NCBI RefSeq assembly: GCF_001894925.1
Contig: NZ_BCXD01000004.1
Coordinates: 41,378-105,377 of the forward strand
Length of the DNA stretch: 64,000 bases
Origin: Rhodococcus rhodnii NBRC 100604
GTDB lineage: Bacteria; Actinomycetota; Actinomycetes; Mycobacteriales; Mycobacteriaceae
Direction: 5' to 3'
Shown here: one piece after another, positions 55,197 through 63,095 of the stretch
Layout: each line of letters starts with the position of its first letter
Numbering within the stretch: position 1 is the stretch's first letter
Notes under the pieces: model-generated
Database searches by the model: none
The model's input: only the letters and a program-made list of their open reading frames with translations
What the model was told of the DNA's origin: nothing
Position numbers and translations under genes: made by a program

Positions 55197-55991
55197 TCAG
55201 CCCGCGGGTTCGCTCTCGAGCTCCGCGGCGACGGGGCGGTAATAGACCGCCAGCGGGCCGTGCGGGCTGTCGATGCACGTCACGGGGGTGTCGAACACCC
55301 GCGTGAGGACCTCGTCGACGACGATCTCCTCGGGCGTCCCGAACTCGACGACCTTGCCGTCCTTCACCGCGCAGATCCGGTCCGCGTACTGGGCTGCGAA
55401 GTTGATGTCGTGCAGGACGATGACGATCGTCCTGCCGAGTTCGTCGGCGGCCCTGCGCAGATGCTGCATCATCTGCACCGAGTGCAACATGTCGAGATTG
55501 TTCAGCGGCTCGTCGAGCAGGACGTAGTCGGTCTGCTGGCACAGCACCATCGCGACGTACGCGCGCTGGCGCTGCCCGCCCGACAGCTGATCGAGATAGC
55601 GGTGCTGCAGGTCGGAGAGCCCGAAGAACTCGATCGCCTCGGTGACGATCGCCTCGTCGGCGCGCGTGATCCGGCCCTTGGAGTACGGGAACCGGCCGAA
55701 CCCGACGAGCTGACGCACCGTCAGGCGCGTGACGAAGTGGTTCTCCTGCCGCAGGATCGAGACGATTCGGGCGAGGTCCTTCGACGGCGTGCGCGTGACG
55801 TCGTGACCGGCGATCTCGATCGTGCCCGCGTCGGCACCCATGAGCCGGCCGATCATCGTCAGCAGCGTCGACTTGCCCGCGCCGTTCGGTCCGACGAGGG
55901 CGGTGATTCCGCCCGCGGGGATCTGCAGGTTCACCGGGCCGATCGCGACGTCGGTGCTGTAGTCCTTGCGTACGCCGTCGAGTTCGATCAC
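55197..55991 (-). CDS. Siderophore ABC importer ATPase
   Basis: This 264-residue FecE/FepC/YclP-type ATPase has Walker A GPNGAGKST, Q-loop LRQENHFVTRLTV, signature LSGGQRQRAYVAMVL, Walker B YVLLDEPLNNLD and switch VLHDINFA. The GTG start overlaps the stop of the permease gene (GTGA). It is the last gene of a four-gene minus-strand operon for ferric siderophore uptake. Confidence 0.92.
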   Translation of the reverse strand: MIELDGVRKDYSTDVAIGPVNLQIPAGGITALVGPNGAGKSTLLTMIGRLMGADAGTIEIAGHDVTRTPSKDLARIVSILRQENHFVTRLTVRQLVGFGRFPYSKGRITRADEAIVTEAIEFFGLSDLQHRYLDQLSGGQRQRAYVAMVLCQQTDYVLLDEPLNNLDMLHSVQMMQHLRRAADELGRTIVIVLHDINFAAQYADRICAVKDGKVVEFGTPEEIVVDEVLTRVFDTPVTCIDSPHGPLAVYYRPVAAELESEPAG

Positions 55992-57031
55992 AGTCTGCCC
56001 TTTCGCAGGATGACGTAGAGGAACACCGAGCCGCCGACGGCCTCGACGATGATCGACACCGCACCCTCGGCGTAGAAGACGTGCTCGAGCACGAAGTACG
56101 CGCCGGCGAGCACGACGAACCCGGTCAACGCCGCGACGGGGAAGACGAATCGGTGATCGTGGGTGCCCGCGAACTGGTACGCGAGCGTCGCGACGAGGAA
56201 GCCGAGGAAGGTCATCGGACCGATGAGCGCAGTCGACGTCGCCATGAGGATCGACACGAGGAACAGCACGATCATGACCTCGGCGCGGTGGTGCAGGCCG
56301 AGGTTCGTCGCGGCGTCCTTGCCGAGTGCGACGACGTCGAGCCGGCGGGCCCGAATCCACAGCAGCGCCGACGCGACGATGCACAGCGGGATGGCGATCG
56401 GCAGGTAGTCGACGTGGGCGTTGGAGATCGATCCGAACAGCCACGCCGTGAGGACGTCGAAGTCGCTCGGCGTGAGCAGCCGCTGCATGAAGGTCGACAC
56501 CGACCCGAGACCGCCGCCGATGACGATGCCGACGAGCAGCATCACCTGCATGTTGCCGTAGCGCCCCGACAGCAACCAGCCGTAGAGGGCGAGCGCGAGC
56601 CCGACCATGAGAACGACCTGCAGCAAGAACTGTGGAACACCCTGCAGCGCGACCACTCCGGCGGCACCGAGGAAGTAGACCGAGCCCGTCGAGATCGCGA
56701 CGTACAGCGCCTCGAACCCCATGATCGACGGCGTGATGATGCGGTTGTTCGTGACGGTCTGGAACGCGACCGTCGCGAGCGCCTGGCACGTGACGACGAC
56801 GGCGATGACGACGATGCTCGTCGCACGCAACTCGACGATCCGCCAGAAACCCGTGGTGCCGAACGGAAGTGGGTTGTCCCAGGTGAGCAATCCGACGGCG
56901 AGTGCGGCGGAGACGACACCGAGGACGGTGAGCAGGATCCAGTAGCGACGCCGCGACCGGTCGTCCCGGAAGGCGCCCGACTGCGGGGCCGGGGCGGTAT
57001 CGGTGCCGGTGCGGTTCGTGTCAGCGAGCAT
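55988..57031 (-). CDS. Siderophore ABC importer permease (FecD/YclO-like)
   Basis: This 347-residue FecCD-family permease has about ten hydrophobic helices after a hydrophilic N-terminus of about 30 residues. Family pieces: TNNRIITPSIMGFEALYV (about residue 92) and LIGPMTFLGFLVATLAYQFAG (about residue 268), the coupling region. Its ATG overlaps the end of the other permease gene by 11 nt; the two permeases should form a heterodimer. Confidence 0.9.
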   Translation of the reverse strand: MLADTNRTGTDTAPAPQSGAFRDDRSRRRYWILLTVLGVVSAALAVGLLTWDNPLPFGTTGFWRIVELRATSIVVIAVVVTCQALATVAFQTVTNNRIITPSIMGFEALYVAISTGSVYFLGAAGVVALQGVPQFLLQVVLMVGLALALYGWLLSGRYGNMQVMLLVGIVIGGGLGSVSTFMQRLLTPSDFDVLTAWLFGSISNAHVDYLPIAIPLCIVASALLWIRARRLDVVALGKDAATNLGLHHRAEVMIVLFLVSILMATSTALIGPMTFLGFLVATLAYQFAGTHDHRFVFPVAALTGFVVLAGAYFVLEHVFYAEGAVSIIVEAVGGSVFLYVILRKGRL

Positions 57032-57998
57032 GACGGCGGCTCCGCAGGAGAAGCGCGACGAACACGATCGCGCCGACGACGCCGAGGATGAGCGAGACCG
57101 GCACCTCGAACGGCGCGATGATGGTGCGCCCCACCAGATCGCAGACCGTCACGATCGCGATGCCCAGCAGGCACACCCACGGCAGGTTGCTGCGCAGATC
57201 GTCACCACGGAAGAGCGAGACGATGTTCGGCACGATCAGGCCGAGGAACGGAAGATTGCCCACGACGACGGTGACGACGCCCGTCGCGATCGCGACGAGG
57301 CCCGTGCCGAGCAGGATGAGCCGGTTGTAGTTCAGCCCGACGTTCGTCGCGACGTCCTCGCCGAGGCCGGCGACCGTCAACCGGTCGGCCACGACGAACA
57401 CGACGACGGCGACGATCGCGACGATCCACAGGACCTCGTACTGCCCGCGCAGCACCGACGTGAAGCTGCCGGCGAACCGCACTCCGAGGCTCTGAAGCGT
57501 GTCGGTGGACAGCGCGATGTAGGTCGTGATCGAGCCGACGACGGCGCCGAGCATGATGCCGACGATCGGGACGATCAGCGACGAGGACAGCGTGACCCGG
57601 CGCAGGAACAGAAAGAAGATCATCGTGCCGACGAAGGCGGCGACGATCGCACCGACCATGCGGGGCATCAGGCCCGCACCGGGAATGAGCACCATCGTCG
57701 CGATGAGACCGAGGCCGGCCCATTCCGTCGTGCCGGCGGTCGTCGGTTCGACGAAGCGGTTCTGCGTCAGCAACTGCATGACGAGCCCGCACATCGCCAT
57801 CGCGGCGCCGGCGAGCACGAGAGCGACGGTGCGCGGAATCCGGGTGATGGAGAACATCTCTCGGCCCTGGTCGCCGCCGAAGATGTCGTAGACCCCGGTG
57901 AACAGGGAGAGGACGAGAAGAACGCCCACGCCGAGGACACCGAGCAGCAGTGGCCAGGTGAACAGTCGTGCGCGTGGGCGGGTCGTCGTGGCTGTCAT
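57021..57998 (-). CDS. Siderophore ABC importer permease (FecC/YclN-like)
   Basis: This 325-residue FecCD-family permease shows IPRTVALVLAGAAMAMCGLVMQ and QNRFVEPTTAGTTEWAGLGL (about residues 55-95) and the coupling segment LPFLGLIVPNIVSLFRGDD (about residue 250). The ATG at 57998 removes a hydrophilic extension that starts inside the 73-nt gap after the binding-protein gene. The ribosome-binding site is weak. Confidence 0.9.
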   Translation of the reverse strand: MTATTTRPRARLFTWPLLLGVLGVGVLLVLSLFTGVYDIFGGDQGREMFSITRIPRTVALVLAGAAMAMCGLVMQLLTQNRFVEPTTAGTTEWAGLGLIATMVLIPGAGLMPRMVGAIVAAFVGTMIFFLFLRRVTLSSSLIVPIVGIMLGAVVGSITTYIALSTDTLQSLGVRFAGSFTSVLRGQYEVLWIVAIVAVVVFVVADRLTVAGLGEDVATNVGLNYNRLILLGTGLVAIATGVVTVVVGNLPFLGLIVPNIVSLFRGDDLRSNLPWVCLLGIAIVTVCDLVGRTIIAPFEVPVSLILGVVGAIVFVALLLRSRRHAR

Positions 57999-58071
57999 TC
58001 TCGTGCTTTCACGTGGAGCCGGATGCCGCCGTGCGTTCTGCCACACAGGACGAACGCACGGCGGCGACGTG

Positions 58072-59058
58072 TCAGGACTTCTTGCTCTCCAGCAGGTCGG
58101 CGAGCGAGTCGAAGAACTCCGTGTACGTCTGGATGCTCTCGTTGGTGTAGGTGTCGGCGGGCAGGTAGATCACGTTGCCCTCACGCACGGCACCGACACC
58201 CTGGAGTGCCTCCGAGCCGGCGATGACGTCGGCCGCGGGGACGAAGCCGTCGGCGCGGCCCGTCGCGGTTCCGGCGTCACGGTCCATCGCGATGATGAGA
58301 TCGGGGTTCGACGCGGCGATCGCCTCGACCGAGATGTCGTCGCCCTGATGGTTGTTCGAGCCGTCGGTGACCTCGAGTGCGGGGGTCAGACCGAAGATGT
58401 CGAACATCGGGCCGATCGTGCGGCCGGTGGACGGCGTGACGTAGCCGATCTCGCCGCCCGAGGTGATGAGGCCCATGACCGACATCTCGGGGTCGTACGC
58501 GGCCTTCACGCGCTCGATCGATGCTTCGAACGCGGCGTTGAGTTCCGCTGCCTCGGCCTGCTTGCCGAAGATCTCGCCGAGGACGGTCGTGCCGCGCTCG
58601 AGCTCGGACACGAGCGGCTGATCGTCGCGCGGCGAGACGTCGACGATGGCGGCGTCGGGGACGAGCCGCTCGAAGTCGCCGTGGTACTGCGCGAACCGGC
58701 CGCCGTTGATCACGAGATCGGGATCGGCCGCGACGATGGCCTCGAGGTTCGGTTCGCGGTGGTTACCGAGATCGACGATCGCGTCGTTGCTCTCGTAGGA
58801 GATCGTGTCGGGCATCAGCGAGACCGCGGCGGCGGAGAGTTCGACGCCCCACGAGTCGAGTGTCTCGAACGTGCTGTTGTCGGTCGCGACGACCGAACGC
58901 GGCGGGACGGCGACCGTCTGCTCACCGAAGTTGTCGGTGACGGTCACGGTCTCGGTGCCGGTCGCCTCGGTCTCGGTGGACGCGTTCGAGCAGGCTGCGA
59001 GCAGGGCGACGGCGATCGCGCCGACCGCGACGCCACGAGTGGTGCGGAGGAGTGTCAT
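58072..59058 (-). CDS. Siderophore-binding lipoprotein (CeuE/YclQ-like)
   Basis: This 328-residue lipoprotein has a signal peptide ending in the lipobox ALLAAC and a class III binding fold of the catecholate-siderophore type: DNFGEQTVAVPPRSVVATDN near residue 42, LVINGGRFAQYHGDFERLVPDA near residue 115, and GYVTPSTGRTIGPMFDIFGL near residue 205. AAAGGATC precedes the ATG. It is the first gene of the importer operon, with an IdeR-like half-site upstream, which fits iron repression. Confidence 0.88.
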   Translation of the reverse strand: MTLLRTTRGVAVGAIAVALLAACSNASTETEATGTETVTVTDNFGEQTVAVPPRSVVATDNSTFETLDSWGVELSAAAVSLMPDTISYESNDAIVDLGNHREPNLEAIVAADPDLVINGGRFAQYHGDFERLVPDAAIVDVSPRDDQPLVSELERGTTVLGEIFGKQAEAAELNAAFEASIERVKAAYDPEMSVMGLITSGGEIGYVTPSTGRTIGPMFDIFGLTPALEVTDGSNNHQGDDISVEAIAASNPDLIIAMDRDAGTATGRADGFVPAADVIAGSEALQGVGAVREGNVIYLPADTYTNESIQTYTEFFDSLADLLESKKS

Positions 59059-59114
59059 CGGATCCTTTTCTGCTACCGGGAGGCCCTGGCGTCGTGTACA
59101 TGTCCGGGGCTATC

Positions 59115-59133
59115 AGAGCGGAGCCTAACCTAA
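59115..59133 (-). promoter_or_regulatory. IdeR/DtxR-like iron box upstream of the siderophore importer
   Basis: The right half CCTAACCTAA matches the iron-box consensus TTAGGTTAG-S-CTAACCTAA exactly; the left half keeps about 4 of 9 bases. It lies 57 nt upstream of the binding-protein start, in the expected promoter. Confidence 0.6.
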
Positions 59134-59263
59134 GCTCAGTAGGACGTATTAGGCGGTATGTCCCGTGATGTCCGTTATTCGGATCGGTGCATGTGAGATA
59201 TCACGACGCGGTCGCCTCGGGTGCGCGCTCGAGTTTGCTCTCGGGGTCGCACTCGAGTCACAC

Positions 59264-59279
59264 TCGAACGCGAGTTCGA
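59264..59279. promoter_or_regulatory. LexA (SOS) box upstream of dnaE2
   Basis: TCGAACGCGAGTTCGA is a perfect 16-nt palindrome and an exact match to the mycobacterial SOS consensus TCGAAC-N4-GTTCGA. It ends 39 nt before the dnaE2 ATG. Confidence 0.93.
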
Positions 59280-59318
59280 TTCGACTGCTGGTGTTCAACT
59301 GCTGGTGAGAGTGTGGCC

Positions 59319-62300
59319 ATGGGATTCGGCATCGGACCGCCGACGTGGGCGGAAATGGAGCGGGTGCTCTCGGGCCGCCCGAACCGGCGCGACGAGGAGG
59401 CGCCCGGCGACGGCGGTGACAGCCCCGCGTGGTCGCGCACCCGCGCCGGGTACGACGCCGACGTCCCCCGCGGGACCTCGGCCGTCCCGTACGCCGAACT
59501 CCACGCGCACTCGGCGTTCAGTTTCCTGGACGGCGCCTCGCCGCCCGAGGACCTCGTCGAGGAAGCCGCACGGCTGGGCCTCGAAGCGCTCGCCCTCACC
59601 GATCACGACGGCCTCTACGGCGTCGTCCGGTTCGCGGAAGCCGCCCGCGCGCTCGGCGTCCCCACGGTGTTCGGCTCCGAACTGACCCTCGACGACGAGC
59701 ATCTGCTCGTTCTCGCGCGGGGGCAGGAGGGATACCGCCGGCTGTCGCGGCAGCTCGCGGCGGGCCACCTCGCGGGCGGCGAGAAGGGGGTGCTGCGCTA
59801 CGACCTCGACACCCTCGCCGACGCCGCGGACGGGCACTGGCAGATCCTCACCGGATGCCGCAAGGGCAGCGTGCGCCGTGCCCTGGACCGCGGCGGGGAG
59901 TCCGCCGCGGAGGCGGCGCTGCGCGCGTTGATCGACAGGTTCGGGCGCGCGCGGGTCACCGTCGAACTCACGCATCACGGCGTCGCCGAGGACGCCGAGC
60001 GAAACGCCGCGCTCGCCGCGCTCGCGGACCGGCTCGGCATCGGCGTCATCGCCTCCACCGCAGCACATTTCGCTCGTCCCGAACGCGGCCGGCTCGCGAT
60101 GGCGATGGCGGCCGTCGGCGCCAGGTCGAGTCTCGACGACGCCGCGGGCGCGCTCGCCCCCACGGGCGGCGCGCATCTGCGCTCGGGCGACGAGATGGCG
60201 CGGCTGTTCGCGGCCCGCCCCGACGCCGTGACGGCGGCGGCCGAACTCGGCCGCGAGTGTGCGTTCGACCTGCAGCTGATCGCGCCGAAGCTCCCGCCGT
60301 TCGACGTTCCGTCCGGGCACACCGAGGCGAGCTGGCTGCGCCACGTCACGGCGGCCGGCGCCCACGATCGCTACGGGCCGCCGCGCGGCAATCCCGAGGC
60401 CTACGCTCAGATCGAGCACGAGCTGGGCATCATCGAGCGGCTCGAGTTCCCGGGCTACTTCCTCGTCGTCCACGACATCGTCCGGTTCTGCAAGGACAAC
60501 GACATCCTCTGTCAGGGAAGGGGTTCCGCAGCGAACTCGGCGGTCTGCTACGCGATCGGGATCACCAACGTCGATCCCGTGCGGAGCAAGCTGCTCTTCG
60601 AGCGGTTCCTCGCACCCGAGCGCGACGGCCCACCTGACATCGACATCGACATCGAGTCGGACCGCCGCGAGGAGGCGATCCAGTACGTCTATCGCCGATA
60701 CGGGCGCGACCACGCCGCGCAGGTCGCCAACGTCGTGACGTACCGCGGCAAGTCGTCCGTCCGCGACATGGCACGCGCACTCGGATACTCGCAGGGGCAG
60801 CAGGACGCCTGGAGCAAGCAGGTGAGCCGGTGGACGGGGATCGGGGAGGAGACCGGCACCGACATTCCCCCACCAGTCCTCGAGCTCGCCGCCCAGATCG
60901 AGGGTCTGCCACGGCATCTCGGTATCCACTCGGGTGGAATGGTCATCTGCGACCGGCCCATCGCCGACGTGTGCCCCGTCGAATGGGCGCGGATGGAGGG
61001 CCGCAGCGTCCTGCAGTGGGACAAGGACGACTGTGCGGTCGTCGGGCTCGTGAAGTTCGATCTGCTCGGCCTCGGCATGCTCTCCGCGCTGCACTACATG
61101 ATCGATCTCGCCGCCGAACACAAGGACCTGACGGTCGATCTCGCCCGGCTCGATCTCGCCGAAGCGGGCGTCTACGAGATGCTCCAGCGCGGCGATTCGG
61201 TCGGGGTCTTCCAGGTCGAGTCCCGCGCGCAGATGGCGACCCTCCCGCGCTTGAAGCCCCGCACATTCTACGACCTCGTGGTCGAGGTCGCGCTCATCCG
61301 CCCCGGCCCGATCCAGGGTGGCTCGGTGCACCCGTACATCCGGCGGCGCAACGGTGCCGAGGCCGTCACCTACGACCATCCGGCGCTGGCGCCCGCGCTC
61401 GAACGCACACTCGGCATCCCGCTGTTCCAGGAACAGCTCATGCAGATCGCGGTCGACGTCGCGGGATTCACGGCGTCCGAGGCCGACCAGTTGCGGCGCG
61501 CGATGGGCTCCAAGCGCAGCGCCGAGAAGATGGCTCGGCTGCGCGCCCGGTTCTACCGGGGGATGTCCGAGCTGCACGGGATCGAGGGCGAGGTCGCCGA
61601 CCGGATCTACGAGAAGATGGCCGCGTTCGCGAACTTCGGCTTCCCCGAGAGTCATTCGCAGTCGTTCGCCTCGCTCGTGTTCTATTCGTCGTGGTTCAAG
61701 CTGCACCACCCCGCGATCTTCTGCGCAGGTCTGTTGCGCGCGCAGCCGATGGGGTTCTATTCGCCGCAGTCGCTCGTCGCCGACGCGCGCCGTCACGGCG
61801 TCACGGTCCACGGCGTGGACGTCAATCGTTCGCTCGTGGCCGCGACCGTCGAGAACCACGGCCTCGAGGTGCGGCTCGGGCTGGGCGAGGTGCGCAGCAT
61901 CGGCGAACGGCTCGCCCAGCGGATCGTCGACGCCCGTGAGCGCGGCGGACCGTACACGTCCTTTCCCGATCTCACGGGCCGCGTCGAACTGACCGTGCCG
62001 CAGGCCGAAGCCCTCGCGACGGCGGGAGCGTTCGCCTCGCTCGGGCTCACGCGCCGCGACGCCCTGTGGGCGGCGGGCGCGGCAGCAGGGGAGCGGGCCG
62101 GCAGGCTTCCCGGGCTCGGCGCGAGGACGCAGGCGCCCGCGCTGCCGGGGATGAGCGATCTCGAGATGGCGGCCGCCGACGTGTGGGCGACCGGCGTCTC
62201 GCCCGACAGCTATCCCACCGAGTTCCTCCGCGAACAGCTGACCGAACTCGGCGTCGTCCCGGCGAACCGGCTGCTCGCGCTCGAGGACGGCACGAGAGTG

Positions 62301-62564
62301 CTCGTGGGCGGCGCCGTCACCCACCGGCAGCGTCCGGCGACGGCCGCGGGTGTGACGTTCGTCAATCTCGAGGACGAGACGGGCATGGTCAACGTGGTCT
62401 GTTCGGTGGGGTTGTGGGCGAAATACCGCAGGATCGCGAACAGTGCACCGGCCCTCCTGGTACGAGGAAAGGTGCAGAACGCCGAGGGTGCGGTCACCGT
62501 CGTCGCGGATCGGCTGCAGGTGATGGATCTGCGAATGCGCAGCTCGTCGCGCAATTTTCGCTGA
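59319..62564 (+). CDS. dnaE2: Error-prone DNA polymerase III alpha subunit
   Basis: This 1081-residue C-family polymerase is the catalytic part of the actinobacterial mutasome with ImuA' and ImuB. The N-terminus GPPTWAEMERVLSGRP matches mycobacterial DnaE2 and fixes the ATG at 59319. The PHP domain starts at ELHAHSAFSFLDGAS (about residue 62). The catalytic aspartates lie in DGPPDIDIDIESDRREE (about residues 437-452). A C-terminal OB-fold runs from about residue 990 (TRVLVGGAVTHRQRP). It lacks the long C-terminal part that binds the clamp and tau in replicative DnaE1. It is induced by DNA damage through the LexA box upstream. imuA' and imuB are not in the window. Confidence 0.95.
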   Translation: MGFGIGPPTWAEMERVLSGRPNRRDEEAPGDGGDSPAWSRTRAGYDADVPRGTSAVPYAELHAHSAFSFLDGASPPEDLVEEAARLGLEALALTDHDGLYGVVRFAEAARALGVPTVFGSELTLDDEHLLVLARGQEGYRRLSRQLAAGHLAGGEKGVLRYDLDTLADAADGHWQILTGCRKGSVRRALDRGGESAAEAALRALIDRFGRARVTVELTHHGVAEDAERNAALAALADRLGIGVIASTAAHFARPERGRLAMAMAAVGARSSLDDAAGALAPTGGAHLRSGDEMARLFAARPDAVTAAAELGRECAFDLQLIAPKLPPFDVPSGHTEASWLRHVTAAGAHDRYGPPRGNPEAYAQIEHELGIIERLEFPGYFLVVHDIVRFCKDNDILCQGRGSAANSAVCYAIGITNVDPVRSKLLFERFLAPERDGPPDIDIDIESDRREEAIQYVYRRYGRDHAAQVANVVTYRGKSSVRDMARALGYSQGQQDAWSKQVSRWTGIGEETGTDIPPPVLELAAQIEGLPRHLGIHSGGMVICDRPIADVCPVEWARMEGRSVLQWDKDDCAVVGLVKFDLLGLGMLSALHYMIDLAAEHKDLTVDLARLDLAEAGVYEMLQRGDSVGVFQVESRAQMATLPRLKPRTFYDLVVEVALIRPGPIQGGSVHPYIRRRNGAEAVTYDHPALAPALERTLGIPLFQEQLMQIAVDVAGFTASEADQLRRAMGSKRSAEKMARLRARFYRGMSELHGIEGEVADRIYEKMAAFANFGFPESHSQSFASLVFYSSWFKLHHPAIFCAGLLRAQPMGFYSPQSLVADARRHGVTVHGVDVNRSLVAATVENHGLEVRLGLGEVRSIGERLAQRIVDARERGGPYTSFPDLTGRVELTVPQAEALATAGAFASLGLTRRDALWAAGAAAGERAGRLPGLGARTQAPALPGMSDLEMAAADVWATGVSPDSYPTEFLREQLTELGVVPANRLLALEDGTRVLVGGAVTHRQRPATAAGVTFVNLEDETGMVNVVCSVGLWAKYRRIANSAPALLVRGKVQNAEGAVTVVADRLQVMDLRMRSSSRNFR

Positions 62565-62741
62565 TCCGAACGCCGAAGCCCCTCGTCTCGGAGGACGGAA
62601 ATCTCGAGCAGTGACCACAGTCTTTCCGAATCCACGGAACAGGGGTGGTGCGCGGATGAACAAAGGCGTACCGTCGCTCGGGTTGTCAGGTGAACAGCCT
62701 GTGAAATTCGACCCCGAGAGACCACAGGTACGAGGTGCGTT

Positions 62742-63095
62742 GTGCGTATCGCGAAACCGAAAACCATGAAGACCGAGTGCGACCTGAAGAACCTGGAGGC
62801 AGCCCTGACCTCAGGGGCCCCGGTCGTCGACGTTCGGGAGACCGACGAGTACTGCCAGGTCAGGATCCCCGGCGTGACGTCGATCCCGCTCAGTGAGTTC
62901 GTCACTCGTGTCCACGAGATCCCCGAGGCGGAGACGGTGTACGTCGTCTGCGGTGTCGGTGGGCGCAGCAGCCAGGCTGCCCGCTATCTCGAAGCGCAGG
63001 GTATCCATGCCGTATCCGTCTGCGGCGGAACGACGGCATGGATCCAGTCCGGCCGTCCGGTCGAGACCGGCGCGACGAGCACCGCGATGGCCTGA
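62742..63095 (+). CDS. Single-domain rhodanese-like protein
   Basis: This 117-residue rhodanese-fold protein has the active-site loop VYVVCGVGGRSSQAAR (Cys about residue 70; CxxxGRS form) and the N-terminal VVDVRETDEY signature. Such proteins transfer sulfane sulfur to thiols or cyanide. GAGG lies 6 nt before the GTG start; an in-frame ATG at 62766 is an alternative. A second Cys in VSVCGGTTAW could form a persulfide relay or disulfide. It is transcribed separately from dnaE2. Confidence 0.88.
   Translation: MRIAKPKTMKTECDLKNLEAALTSGAPVVDVRETDEYCQVRIPGVTSIPLSEFVTRVHEIPEAETVYVVCGVGGRSSQAARYLEAQGIHAVSVCGGTTAWIQSGRPVETGATSTAMA

Noticed and set aside
59295..62663. A 1122-codon open frame antisense to dnaE2
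   Set aside because: Low-complexity Arg/Glu/Val translation and no domain; dnaE2 on the + strand has full motifs and a LexA-box promoter.
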